Below are positions 1 through 8,255 of a DNA stretch of 64,000 bases, one piece after another. How positions within the stretch are numbered: position 1 is the stretch's first letter; each line of letters begins with the position of its first letter. Where the stretch lies: NCBI GenBank assembly GCA_027488755.1, contig JAIYAZ010000075.1, positions 190,492-254,491 on the forward strand, in the 5' to 3' direction. Below the pieces are notes generated by a model, which worked only from the letters and a program-made list of their open reading frames with translations, was not told the origin of the DNA and ran no database searches. The DNA comes from Verrucomicrobiaceae bacterium (lineage in GTDB: Bacteria > Verrucomicrobiota > Verrucomicrobiia > Chthoniobacterales > JAATET01). Both the position numbers and the translations under genes were made by a program.

Positions 1-691
1 TGGCATCAATGATGTCCCCCACGCCGGAAATGTCGCCCTCGTAGGTGATGCTCTCGTTCCCGTTCACGGCCGACACGTAGAGCGCGCTTTCGCCCGGCCC
101 GGGGAGCTTCTCGCCCACGGTTACCAACGGGTTGAGGCCCTTGGCGGAAAGCCCGGCCGCGAGGGGCGTGATGGTTTCGTTGCCGAAGTCGCGGTTGCCC
201 TTCACGTAAAGCTCGCGCCCCGCCCGGAAGCTCGCCGGGCCGAGGTCGAGAAAACTGGTGTTACCCGTCAGGCCGAACGTGCCGCCGCCCTCCACGCTCA
301 CCCCCGGCTGGCTGGATTCCGCCTCGAAGGGAACCAGGCGCGCATTCACGGCCACCCGGCCGTCCGACGCGACGGAGACCGCCGTAAACTGGGCAAAGGT
401 GGCGTTGGTTCCCGGGGCGGTTTGCTCCAGCGTGGCGACGATGCGGGTCACGCCGAGACGCTCGGCAAACACCCGCGGATTGACGTCGAGCTGCCGGGAC
501 TCGGACTCAAAAAACGCGACCGTGCCGTCCTCGCCGATCGTCGGCAGGCCGAAGGCTTGGTAGGGCACACCCGCCGGACCGATCAGCCCCGTGAAGGCCA
601 CGAATCGGTAGCTCGCCCCCATCTGGGCAAATGCCGCGGCCGCCGTGGCCAGGCCGAGAACGAGCCCGGCGATTCCCAATTTCAGACGCAT
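1..691 (-). CDS. Secreted repeat protein, 3' end cut by the window edge
   Basis: The open frame runs from an ATG at 691 off the left edge, giving 230 visible codons with no stop. It begins with a clear signal peptide (MRLKLGIAGLVLGLATAAAA, probable cleavage after FA). The mature part is rich in Gly, Val and Ala. It carries two similar units, GEDGTVAFF and ASDGRVAV, which resemble the NxxGxxAF tandem repeats of choice-of-anchor secreted proteins; that family link is an inference. It is followed upstream by two other exported minus-strand genes, two of which carry PEP-CTERM tails. Its own C-terminus is outside the window, so the anchor type cannot be seen. A terminator at 755-791 separates it from the next gene. 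Confidence 0.7.
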   Translation of the reverse strand, partial: MRLKLGIAGLVLGLATAAAAFAQMGASYRFVAFTGLIGPAGVPYQAFGLPTIGEDGTVAFFESESRQLDVNPRVFAERLGVTRIVATLEQTAPGTNATFAQFTAVSVASDGRVAVNARLVPFEAESSQPGVSVEGGGTFGLTGNTSFLDLGPASFRAGRELYVKGNRDFGNETITPLAAGLSAKGLNPLVTVGEKLPGPGESALYVSAVNGNESITYEGDISGVGDIIDA

Positions 692-754
692 AAGATGAAA
701 GGCTATTCGACCCGGCCCGAAGCACAAACGGTTTTTCCCCGGCGCCGCCCGAAA

Positions 755-791
755 CAAAAAAGCCCCCGCCCGGGAAAACCAGGCGGAGGCT
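755..791 (-). terminator. Rho-independent terminator after the lamin-tail protein
   Basis: Read on the minus strand, AGCCTCCGCC pairs with GGCGGGGGCT (one G-T pair) across an 11-nt loop, and TTTTTT follows at once. It lies 19 bases after the stop of the 810-1505 gene, so it should end that transcript before the next gene starts at 691. Confidence 0.8.
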
Positions 792-809
792 CGAAAAAAG
801 ACCGGACGA

Positions 810-1505
810 TCAGGCCTTGCGGCGGCGCAGGCCGAGCAGGACCGCACCGAGACCGAGGCCAACGAGAGCCACCGTGCCCGGCTCGGGGACGGCGGTGACG
901 GTGGACGAACTCAAATAGTTATCCGTGCCGGCCGTGGCATCGGCTACATTGGTCAAGGTCTCTTGCGACCAAACCGTGGGAAATTGGGTAATGTTGGAGC
1001 CGGGCGTCAGATTCCAACCAACATCTGCGGTGAGCCGCACGAAGCTTTTGTCCTGCCCTTCGTTCCCGAGGTTGGTAAAACTCAGGACATCCACGAGCTG
1101 GGTGGTGCTGCTGTAAGTCGAACCAGTCCACAGGGTGATGCTGTCATTCCCGTTAAAGTTTGTCGCACTGCCCGAGAGGGTTGCCAGAGCAGGCGCATAG
1201 GACGGCAGGGCGACCGCCGTGTTGCCGAGGAGGAACACCGAACCTGCATTCAGCGTTCCGCTGAGCGTCAAATTTCCACTCACGGTGGTGGTCGCATTGC
1301 CGACCTTCCAAGCTTCCGCGTTCGCGTTAGAGTAGACCGAAAGCGTGTAAAGACTCAGATCCACGGATTCCGTCCCGATGTTCTTGAGCTCGAGGTATTT
1401 ATTGTTCGAGGTGCCTTCGTAATATTGCGTGAAGATCAATTGCGCGTTGGCGGAAAGGACGGAGACCGCGAGGGTCGCAAGAAGGGCAAGGGCAGCTTTT
1501 TTCAT
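810..1505 (-). CDS. Lamin-tail-domain-like PEP-CTERM protein
   Basis: This 231-residue protein has a signal peptide (about residues 1-21, ending SANA). The N-terminal half of the mature chain (LIFTQYYEG, NNKYLELKNIG) matches the style of bacterial lamin-tail domains, which are Ig-like beta sandwiches in secreted proteins. The C-terminus is a textbook PEP-CTERM signal: VPEPG at about 207, a hydrophobic helix, then RRRKA. In the known pathway such tails are processed by an exosortase in the inner membrane; no exosortase gene is in this window. It probably ends up at the cell surface or in exopolysaccharide. The binding partner is unknown. Confidence 0.75.
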   Translation of the reverse strand: MKKAALALLATLAVSVLSANAQLIFTQYYEGTSNNKYLELKNIGTESVDLSLYTLSVYSNANAEAWKVGNATTTVSGNLTLSGTLNAGSVFLLGNTAVALPSYAPALATLSGSATNFNGNDSITLWTGSTYSSTTQLVDVLSFTNLGNEGQDKSFVRLTADVGWNLTPGSNITQFPTVWSQETLTNVADATAGTDNYLSSSTVTAVPEPGTVALVGLGLGAVLLGLRRRKA

Positions 1506-1547
1506 GGATTGATAATTCGGGTGGAATGTCCGCGTGAGAGCGAGAAG

Positions 1548-1567
1548 TCGCCAACTTTCGTTGGCAA
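1548..1567 (-). other. GAAA-tetraloop hairpin in the leader of the lamin-tail gene
   Basis: On the minus strand TTGCCAAC-GAAA-GTTGGCGA can form an 8-bp stem (one G-T pair) with a GNRA loop. It sits about 45 bases before the ATG at 1505 and about 45 bases after the preceding stop at 1613. No T-tract follows, so it does not look like a standard terminator. It could stabilise or attenuate the leader; function unproven. Confidence 0.4.
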
Positions 1568-1612
1568 CATTTTCGTCAAGTTAGTTCCCAATTCAGCACG
1601 GGGCGTGCCGAC

Positions 1613-4000
1613 TCAGGCGCGGAGGCGAAGTTTTCGTCGGGCCGTCCAGGCGGCTGCCCCGCCGGCCAGAGTAAGAAGCGCGAGAACGGAGGGCTCGGGA
1701 ACCGGGGCGAAATCACTAAGAATCACGCTGGTTCCCGTCTGCGTCACCGCGAAGGTTCCCTCGGTGAGGCTCACGCGCCCCGCGGACACGTTCGTAAAAA
1801 ATCCGCTGACGCCCCCGGTGGCGGTGAGGATCGTGAAGGTGTCGGTGCCCGCCGGAACGAAGCCGGAGAGGAGCGAAATCTGGAGCTGACCGTCGAGGGT
1901 GATGGCCGGGACGAGCCCGACGCGGTCGAAGCTGCCGGCGGCGGTGCCGGCCAGTTCGATCTGGAAGATCGCGTTCGCGGTGAGGGTGACGTTGCCGCCC
2001 TCGAAGCTGAGGGTCTGGGTGAAGAAGGTGGCGGCGGTGCCGCCCGGGGCGAGCGTGCCGTTGATCGTGAGGCCGCCGCCCGGGGCGATGATCGTGCCGC
2101 CACCGCGCAGGACCTGGCCGGCGGGAATTTCATAAACGCCGGGGAGGTCGACGAGATCGAGCAGGGCACCGGCGTCGACGCGGATGGCCGGGGTGCCGGA
2201 GAGGGTGCCGTTGCCCGCGAGTTTGAGGGTGCCGGCCTGCACGGTCGTGTTGCCCGTGTAGGTGTTCACCTCGGTGAGAATGAGAGTGCCGTTGCCGGCC
2301 TTGTTGATCACGCTGGCTCCACCCACGGGGCCGGAAATCGTGAGGTTGCCCAGGATGGTCATGACCCGCGCGGTGCTGCCGAACGACGCGCCGAAGTTCG
2401 TGAACTCGAGGGGATTCGTCGCGTCGATGGTGACGTTGCCACCCACGCTGATCGGCGTGGTCACGGCGTTGACCCCGGTGAGCGGCTCGTTGGCCGTGAG
2501 TCGGCCGCCGTTGAAGAAAAACGACCCGGTGCCCAGCGAGACGGGGGAGTCGATCTGCAGCTCACCGGAGTTGAGGGAAAAGCCCCCGGTGAAGAGCGAG
2601 TTGTCGCCGCCAAGTTCGGTGGTGCCGGCCCCGGAGAACGCCACGCGGCCGATGCCGAGGATGCTCGCATTGATGAGCAGGTCGACGGGATCCGCGCCGT
2701 TCGCGACGGTGAAGGAATTTCCGTTGCCGACGTCCAGCGCGCCCTCCAGGAAGGAAGTGAGCGCGCTGGAGAGCACGGAGACGCTACCGGCGAGCACGAG
2801 CTTGCCCGACTCGGCGGTGACGCTCGCGCCCTTGATCGAGAGGCCGCCGATGGTTTCGGTGAAGTTGCCAAGCGCAAGAATGGCCCCTTCGCCGATGGAG
2901 ACGGGGGCGCTGTCGGCGAGGCGTTCGTCGGCGCCGAGGACGAGGGTGCCGCGCTGGATGTCGGTGCCGCCCGTGAGCTGGCTTTCCGCGTCGAGCTGCG
3001 TGGTGCCGTTGCCGGCGAGGACGAGGGAGCCGCCGCCGGTGAGGTTGCCCCCGAAAAAGCGGTAGTCGCCGGTTTCGTTGAGCATTTTGATCTGCGCCGG
3101 GGCCACGCCCTCCGCCTCGATTTCCACGTCACCGGCCGCCGCATCGGTGAATTGCGCGATGTCGCCGTCCGCAAAGGTCGTCTCGTCACCGGTCCAGTTC
3201 GGCGAGGTCGTGTCCCATGTGCCGTTGGCGGTGGCCCAGGTGAGGGTGTTGAGGGTGCTGGCAATCGCGGAGAAGGTGAGGTTGTCGATGGCGAGGCCGT
3301 CGTCGTTGCCGGTGTCATTGACGTCCACCCAGCGGAGCGTGAGGGTTTGCCCGGGACTCCAGACGATGCTGCTCACGGTGAACGAGAGGGCGGCCTGGTT
3401 GGCGGGGTCATTGCCGTTGAGGGCCATGTTTCCTCCGCCGCTAATCGGGGCCGTAAAGTTCAGCTCGGGGGTGGCGGTAAAGGTGCCCGTGGCAATATCC
3501 GACGCGGTGAGGCTGTAGCCGAAGGTCAGGCGATTCACGACGGAGGAGGACCCGATGCGCCACTGCTCGCCGGTGTAGCTCAGCGTGAAGGAGGTAAAGG
3601 GAGCGGATGCGGTGTTCGTGAACTGCGCGCCGAAGTTGGAAATGGTCGTGCCGCTGGCCAGCGAGCCGAGGGCGCGGTCGGTGGAGGCGTTGGCCCCGTA
3701 GCTGTAAACGGCTCCCGTAGTGGACGAACCGTCGTCGTAACGGAACATGGAGTTCGTTCCCGTTCCCGCCGAGTTCACAAAGCTCCAGCCGGTGAGCGAG
3801 ACGTTGGCGGTCGCGGTCGGCACGTCCGCGGGGGCGGTTTTCGCCACGGTGACAATCGGGTTCGTTCCGGAGTTCGGCAGGGTGTCGAAGTCCTGCGTGT
3901 AGGTCGTGCCGTTGAAACCAATGGCCGCCGCCTGGCCCAGCGCGGGCGCTGCCAGGAGAAGGGCCACGCCGAGGGATTGAGCGCGGGATAACCAGGTCAT
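1613..4000 (-). CDS. Autotransporter-associated beta-strand repeat protein with PEP-CTERM tail
   Basis: Starting from the ATG at 4000 the protein has 795 residues and a signal peptide (MTWLSRAQSLGVALLLAAPA, cleavage near GQA-AA); the longer open frame to 4120 would put 40 non-signal residues in front, so it was not used. Residues of about 20-260 form a probable beta-sandwich domain. The middle and C-terminal parts carry Gly/Asn/Thr-rich beta-strand repeats of the autotransporter-associated type (for example NGTLILTEVNTYTGNTTV, followed by QAGTLKLAG). It ends with VPEPSVLALL, a hydrophobic helix and ARRKLRLRA, a PEP-CTERM tail. There is no autotransporter pore domain, so export should be by Sec and sorting by exosortase. 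It is probably a surface or matrix protein. Confidence 0.8.
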   Translation of the reverse strand: MTWLSRAQSLGVALLLAAPALGQAAAIGFNGTTYTQDFDTLPNSGTNPIVTVAKTAPADVPTATANVSLTGWSFVNSAGTGTNSMFRYDDGSSTTGAVYSYGANASTDRALGSLASGTTISNFGAQFTNTASAPFTSFTLSYTGEQWRIGSSSVVNRLTFGYSLTASDIATGTFTATPELNFTAPISGGGNMALNGNDPANQAALSFTVSSIVWSPGQTLTLRWVDVNDTGNDDGLAIDNLTFSAIASTLNTLTWATANGTWDTTSPNWTGDETTFADGDIAQFTDAAAGDVEIEAEGVAPAQIKMLNETGDYRFFGGNLTGGGSLVLAGNGTTQLDAESQLTGGTDIQRGTLVLGADERLADSAPVSIGEGAILALGNFTETIGGLSIKGASVTAESGKLVLAGSVSVLSSALTSFLEGALDVGNGNSFTVANGADPVDLLINASILGIGRVAFSGAGTTELGGDNSLFTGGFSLNSGELQIDSPVSLGTGSFFFNGGRLTANEPLTGVNAVTTPISVGGNVTIDATNPLEFTNFGASFGSTARVMTILGNLTISGPVGGASVINKAGNGTLILTEVNTYTGNTTVQAGTLKLAGNGTLSGTPAIRVDAGALLDLVDLPGVYEIPAGQVLRGGGTIIAPGGGLTINGTLAPGGTAATFFTQTLSFEGGNVTLTANAIFQIELAGTAAGSFDRVGLVPAITLDGQLQISLLSGFVPAGTDTFTILTATGGVSGFFTNVSAGRVSLTEGTFAVTQTGTSVILSDFAPVPEPSVLALLTLAGGAAAWTARRKLRLRA

Positions 4001-4153
4001 GCGGTTCGGCTTAACTCCCGCCGGCCGGAAAGGCGAGCGGGCGTTTGCCGAAACTTCAGGTTTATCAGCGCAGGCGGACAACGGATCCATGCCGCGGGTA
4101 GGCAGCACGATTCCTGCCAAAAACGCCGCGGCAGGGGTTTGAGGCTGCGGAGG

Positions 4154-5152
4154 TTACACGAGTTCCGCAATCTGCACGGCATTTAGTGCCGCGCCCTTGA
4201 GCAACTGGTCGCCGCACACCCAGAAGGAGAGTCCGTTTTCCATCGCGCAATCGAGGCGCAGGCGGCCGACCTCGCAATCGTCCTGGCCCGCGACATTCAG
4301 CGGCATCGGGTAGAGCTTGTCGGCGGGGCTGTCCACGATCCGCACCCCGGGGAAGGCCTCGATGGCCTTGCGGGCCTCGGCCACGCTGGCGGGCCGCTCA
4401 AACTCCGCGCTCACCGCCACCGAGTGGGCGCGGTAAACCGGCACGCGCACGCAACTGACCGACGCACGGAACATCGGCAGATGCATGATGCGGCGGCCCT
4501 CGTTCTGCATCTTCATCTCCTCCTTCGTGTAGCCGTTCTCCACGAAGGCATCGATGTGCGGAATGACGTTGAAGGCGATCTGGTGCGCGAACACGGCGGC
4601 CTCCGGCGACTGGCCCGCCGCGAGGGCGCCCACCTGCTGGCGGAGTTCCTCCACGGCCTGCGCGCCCGCGCCGGAGACGGCCTGGTAACTCGAGGCGAAC
4701 ACCCGCTTCACGCGGAACTTCTGGTGAAGCGGAAAGAGCCCCATGAGGGTGATCGCCGTGGTGCAGTTCGGGTTCGCGATGATACCCTGGTGGGACTTCA
4801 CGTCCTCGCCGTTGATCTCCGGCACGACGAGCGGCACGTCGTCCTGCATGCGAAACGCCGAGGAATTATCCACGACCACCGCCCCGGCCTTCACCGCGTG
4901 CGGGGCGTATTCCTTGGAAATCCCGCCGCCCGCGCTGAACAGCGCGATGTCCACCCCGGCAAAGGAATCCGGCGTAAGCACCTCGACGGGAATCTCCTCC
5001 CCGCGGAACGTCAGGGTCTTTCCGGCCGAGCGCGGCGAAGCGAGCAGGGTGAGTTTGCCCACCGGGAAGTTGCGCCGCGTGAGGACGTTGATCATTTCGA
5101 TGCCCACCGCGCCGGTTGCCCCGACGATTGCCACGTGATACTGCCTGCTCAT
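4154..5152 (-). CDS. asd: Aspartate-semialdehyde dehydrogenase
   Basis: This 332-residue cytoplasmic enzyme reduces L-aspartyl-4-phosphate to the semialdehyde, the branch-point step to lysine, diaminopimelate, threonine and methionine. The NADP-binding loop GATGAVG is at 11-17 and the catalytic cysteine lies in NPNCTT (Cys130). The length and motif order fit the bacterial USG-1/Asd family. No clear Shine-Dalgarno sequence is visible before the ATG. The gene is divergent from the L,D-transpeptidase, with only 14 bases between the two start codons, so the two promoters must overlap the neighbouring coding regions. Both act in cell-wall chemistry through diaminopimelate, which may explain the pairing. 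Confidence 0.95.
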   Translation of the reverse strand: MSRQYHVAIVGATGAVGIEMINVLTRRNFPVGKLTLLASPRSAGKTLTFRGEEIPVEVLTPDSFAGVDIALFSAGGGISKEYAPHAVKAGAVVVDNSSAFRMQDDVPLVVPEINGEDVKSHQGIIANPNCTTAITLMGLFPLHQKFRVKRVFASSYQAVSGAGAQAVEELRQQVGALAAGQSPEAAVFAHQIAFNVIPHIDAFVENGYTKEEMKMQNEGRRIMHLPMFRASVSCVRVPVYRAHSVAVSAEFERPASVAEARKAIEAFPGVRIVDSPADKLYPMPLNVAGQDDCEVGRLRLDCAMENGLSFWVCGDQLLKGAALNAVQIAELV

Positions 5153-5166
5153 AAGAAAAGAGGTCC

Positions 5167-5649
5167 ATGACTACCCCAGATTCCGCCCCCGGCCAACCCG
5201 GAATTTCCCTGCGCGTCCACGTGCCGGCCCAGCGCCTGGACCTTCTTCGGGGGGACACCGTGCTGGCGAGCTACCCGGTCTCGACCTCGAAGTTCGGCCT
5301 CGGCTCAGAGCCCGGCAGCTTCCGCACGCCGCTCGGCCGCTTTGTGGTGGACGCCAGGATCGGCGACGGCGCGCCGGCTTGGGCCGTGTTCAAATCCCGC
5401 CAGCCCACCGGCGAAATCGCCCACCCCGGCTGGGAGGGCGACGGCATTCTCACGCGCATCCTCTGGCTGCACGGCCTCGACCCGCACAACGCCAACACGC
5501 GCGACCGCTACATCTACCTCCACGGCACCAACGAGGAGCACCTCATCGGCACGCCCGCCAGCCACGGCTGCATCCGCCTCCGCAACGCCGACATCATCGA
5601 CCTCTTCGCCCGCGTGCCCGCCGGAACGCCCGTGGAAATCCTCGGCTGA
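5167..5649 (+). CDS. L,D-transpeptidase (YkuD fold)
   Basis: The 160-residue protein consists almost only of an L,D-transpeptidase catalytic domain. The signature is complete: His119 in YLHGTNEE and SHGCIRLRN with Cys135 as nucleophile. Enzymes of this family form 3-3 peptide crosslinks or attach proteins to peptidoglycan. The ATG at 5167 has a good ribosome site (AAGAGG, 5-6 bases upstream). No signal peptide, lipobox or membrane segment is present at this start, which is unusual for a periplasmic enzyme; an upstream start would run into asd. It may be exported by another route or act on cytoplasmic precursors. Divergent from asd. Confidence 0.85.
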   Translation: MTTPDSAPGQPGISLRVHVPAQRLDLLRGDTVLASYPVSTSKFGLGSEPGSFRTPLGRFVVDARIGDGAPAWAVFKSRQPTGEIAHPGWEGDGILTRILWLHGLDPHNANTRDRYIYLHGTNEEHLIGTPASHGCIRLRNADIIDLFARVPAGTPVEILG

Positions 5650-5734
5650 TTGCGGCGAATTTCATTGTCTCACCGTCGCGATGTGCCTTAATCCCCCCCA
5701 GCTACTCGCGAAGAAAGGAGGGGGAAAACAATCC

Positions 5735-5851
5735 ATGAAATTCGTCAAATTTGCGGCCATCGCCGCTTTTGCGGTCGCTTCGCTCGGCCTCGGCGCTTGC
5801 GCCAGCAAGAAGCCGGCTCCGGCTCCGGCCAGCGTTGGTTACTCCAAGTAA
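5735..5851 (+). CDS. Tiny lipoprotein, 38 residues
   Basis: An ATG preceded by a very strong ribosome site (AGAAAGGAGGGGG, about 12 bases upstream) opens a 38-codon frame. The product has a lipoprotein signal peptide with lipobox LGAC (Cys22) and a mature part of only 17 residues, ASKKPAPAPASVGYSK after the Cys. A rho-independent terminator follows at 5878. The strong translation signal and terminator make this a real gene despite its size. It resembles entericidin-like or other small envelope lipoproteins in design, but no family could be assigned by eye. Confidence 0.75.
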   Translation: MKFVKFAAIAAFAVASLGLGACASKKPAPAPASVGYSK

Positions 5852-5877
5852 CCCATCGGCTTTGCCGCTAAAAATTT

Positions 5878-5919
5878 AGACCGGGGTGGTTCTTCGAATC
5901 GCTCCGGTCTTTATTTTTT
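5878..5919 (+). terminator. Rho-independent terminator after the tiny lipoprotein
   Basis: AGACCGG pairs with CCGGTCT across a 19-nt loop (which can extend the stem further), followed by TTATTTTTT. It ends 27 bases beyond the lipoprotein stop at the earliest point and overlaps the stop codon of the convergent glycosylase gene. Confidence 0.75.
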
Positions 5920-6492
5920 CCCACCCTCGACGCGCGGCCGCACGCTCACGAAGGGACTCCCCTCAAGCGTAAACCGCCACGGACGATCCGCCGCCACCGA
6001 GATGCCGATGCGCCCGTCCGCCACCACGCGCGGACGCCCGCTCCGCGCCACGAAGGCATGCTCCGGATCGCCGCACAGATCGCGCCCGTACCACTCCCCC
6101 GTGATCCCGAGCGCCTGTGTCAACCGGCCCGGACCCGCGCACCACTTCCGCTCTGCGGCCATGCCCCGCCGCGCCTGCATGACCCCGCCGCCCGCAAGCG
6201 GCTCCAGCGCGCGGATCAGCACAAACCCGCGCTTCCGCGGCCCCTTCACCAACGCGTTCAGCAGCCAGTGCATGCCGTAGTTGAGGTAAACGTAGGCCGT
6301 GCCCGCGGGATGCCGCTCCACGAAGGCCCGAGCGCCCGGTCGCGAAAAAGTGTGGCAGGCCGAGTCGCCAAATTCCTCGTAGGCCTCGGTCTCCACGATG
6401 CGGCCGCGGCATTCGCCCCACACGAGCTCCGCGCCGATGAGTTCGCGGGCGCAGACCCGCGGCGAACGCTCGAAAAACTCCCGCGGAATCAT
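5911..6492 (-). CDS. DNA-3-methyladenine glycosylase (AAG/MPG family)
   Basis: This 193-residue protein has the hallmarks of the AAG family of base-excision glycosylases that remove alkylated purines: VETEAY at about 33-38 with the catalytic Glu, AYVYLNYGMHWLLN near 65-79, and GPGRLTQALGI near 119-129. It is the usual size for bacterial members. The ATG overlaps the stop of the ABC exporter gene by 4 bases (ATGA), so the two are translationally coupled. The stop codon lies in the T-tract of the convergent terminator. Confidence 0.92.
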   Translation of the reverse strand: MIPREFFERSPRVCARELIGAELVWGECRGRIVETEAYEEFGDSACHTFSRPGARAFVERHPAGTAYVYLNYGMHWLLNALVKGPRKRGFVLIRALEPLAGGGVMQARRGMAAERKWCAGPGRLTQALGITGEWYGRDLCGDPEHAFVARSGRPRVVADGRIGISVAADRPWRFTLEGSPFVSVRPRVEGGKK

Positions 6493-8255
6493 TCGCGCAG
6501 CTGCTGCCCGCGGACGAGTTCGGCAAACAACCCGTGCTCCCGCATGAGTTCGTCGTAACTCCCCTGCTCGACCACGCGCCCGCCGGCCAGCACGACAATA
6601 CGGTCGCAGTGCTTCACCGTGGAAAGACGGTGCGCGATGAAGATCACCGTGCCCTCGCCGAGGTTCTGCTCCAGCGCCTCCTGGATGAGTCGCTCGCTGA
6701 GCGTGTCGAGCGCGCTGGTCGCCTCGTCGAAGATGAAAAACTGCGGCTCGGCCAGCAGCGCGCGGGCGATGGCAAGCCGCTGACGCTGACCGCCGGAGAG
6801 CGACGCCCCGCCCTCGCCGACCCGCGCATCCAGCCCCTCGGGCAGCGCGGCGATGAATTCCCAGGCGTTCGCCAGCTCGCAGGCCCGGCGGATCATCGCG
6901 TCCGTCGCGTCGGCCCGCGCGACGAGGAGATTGTCGCGCAGCGTGGTTTGAAAAATGAAGGGATCCTGCGGCACCACGCCAAACTGCCGCCGCAGCTCCG
7001 CGCCGGAGAACCGCCGCAGGTCGATGCCGTCGAGCCGCACCGCGCCGGATTGCGGGTCGTAGAGCCGCAGCATCATCTGCGCGATGGTCGTCTTGCCCGC
7101 CCCCGAGGGCCCGACAAAGGCGATGCGCTCCCCGGGCCGGATCACGAGCGAGAGATCGCGCAGCACGGGCTTGCCCGGCTCGTAACCGAAACTCACCGCG
7201 TCGAACTCAAACGCCCCGCGCGCCGGCACGGCCTCGGGCGGTCCGGTCGGATCGGGCGTCGTGCTGCCGGTATCGAGCACGGCGCCGATGCGGTTGAGCG
7301 CCGCCGCCGCGCCACCCCAAGAGACGACAGCCAGGAAGATGGTCTGCAGCGGCCACGTGAGGCCGACGTAGGAGACAAGGCAGGCCGCCACCACGCCCAG
7401 GTCGATGTGCCCGCCGAAATACCGCCACGCGCACACGCCCATCACCGCGGCGTAAAACACGTAGCTCAGCCCCTCCTGCTTCATTTGCTCAAAGTGCGAG
7501 CGAATGTCGCGCTCGTAGCTTTTGTGCGCGATGATCCGGGCCTGCGTCTCGAAATCCCGCATCACGCGATCCTCCATCGCGTGGAGCTTCACGGCGCGGT
7601 TGCCGCGCAGCAGATCCGCCACGCGTCCGCTCACGTCGCCCTCGGTGGACTGGTAGTCCTTCTGGATCAATTCCACGTAGTGCCGCGAGCGCATCATCAC
7701 GAGCACGCTCGTCACCGAAAACGCGAACAACACGCACGCCACGACCCAATCCCACCGCCAGAACAGCACCTGGGTGAAAATCAGCATCACCACCGAGCCC
7801 GGCACGGACATCGAGACCTGTCGGAAAAACTCCATCACGCTGTTCAGCGGCGAGCCAAAGAGGTAGCTGAACAGCTCGCCCGACGGGTGCAGTCCGTGGA
7901 AGCGCAGGCAGAGGTCATTCACGTGGCGGAAAAACCGCGCCCGCAGGTCGAAGATGATTTTCTCCCGCGCGCGGGTGAACAGGCGGTAACCGAGGTGCCA
8001 GAAGATCATCCGCAGGATCACCGCGACGACGACGTAGCTGCCCGCCAGCCAGGCCACCCGCTCCCACCGCACGGCCAGCGGAAGTTCCCGGGGCTCGAGC
8101 ACCCAGGAAATGAGCCACTTCGGGTAGACGTTCTGCAGCGCCACGGCTCCGCCGCAGATGCCGACGAGGAAGATCGCGCCAAGGATCGGCCACCGCTCGC
8201 GCCACATGAGCGGCCAGACGTAGCGGCGGAAGGGGGATTGGGCGGGCGCGGTCAT
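6489..8255 (-). CDS. ABC exporter, fused membrane and ATPase domains (MsbA-like)
   Basis: From the ATG at 8255 (overlapping the stop of the preceding gene as ATGA) the product has 588 residues. Residues of about 20-330 hold the six-helix exporter domain. The ATPase domain follows with Walker A GPSGAGKTT at 382-390, signature LSGGQRQR from 486, Walker B FFIFDEATSALD from 506 and an H-loop IAHRL. This is a half-size homodimeric exporter of the lipid/peptide/drug type. The substrate cannot be read from the sequence; lipid A or another lipid is plausible for MsbA-like members. A longer frame reaching 8672 is only antisense-frame overlap with the upstream gene. Confidence 0.92.
   Translation of the reverse strand: MTAPAQSPFRRYVWPLMWRERWPILGAIFLVGICGGAVALQNVYPKWLISWVLEPRELPLAVRWERVAWLAGSYVVVAVILRMIFWHLGYRLFTRAREKIIFDLRARFFRHVNDLCLRFHGLHPSGELFSYLFGSPLNSVMEFFRQVSMSVPGSVVMLIFTQVLFWRWDWVVACVLFAFSVTSVLVMMRSRHYVELIQKDYQSTEGDVSGRVADLLRGNRAVKLHAMEDRVMRDFETQARIIAHKSYERDIRSHFEQMKQEGLSYVFYAAVMGVCAWRYFGGHIDLGVVAACLVSYVGLTWPLQTIFLAVVSWGGAAAALNRIGAVLDTGSTTPDPTGPPEAVPARGAFEFDAVSFGYEPGKPVLRDLSLVIRPGERIAFVGPSGAGKTTIAQMMLRLYDPQSGAVRLDGIDLRRFSGAELRRQFGVVPQDPFIFQTTLRDNLLVARADATDAMIRRACELANAWEFIAALPEGLDARVGEGGASLSGGQRQRLAIARALLAEPQFFIFDEATSALDTLSERLIQEALEQNLGEGTVIFIAHRLSTVKHCDRIVVLAGGRVVEQGSYDELMREHGLFAELVRGQQLRE

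Noticed and set aside
507-725. A 72-codon minus-strand frame at the left end
   Set aside because: A different frame over the same bases starts at 691 with a perfect signal peptide and runs open to the window edge.
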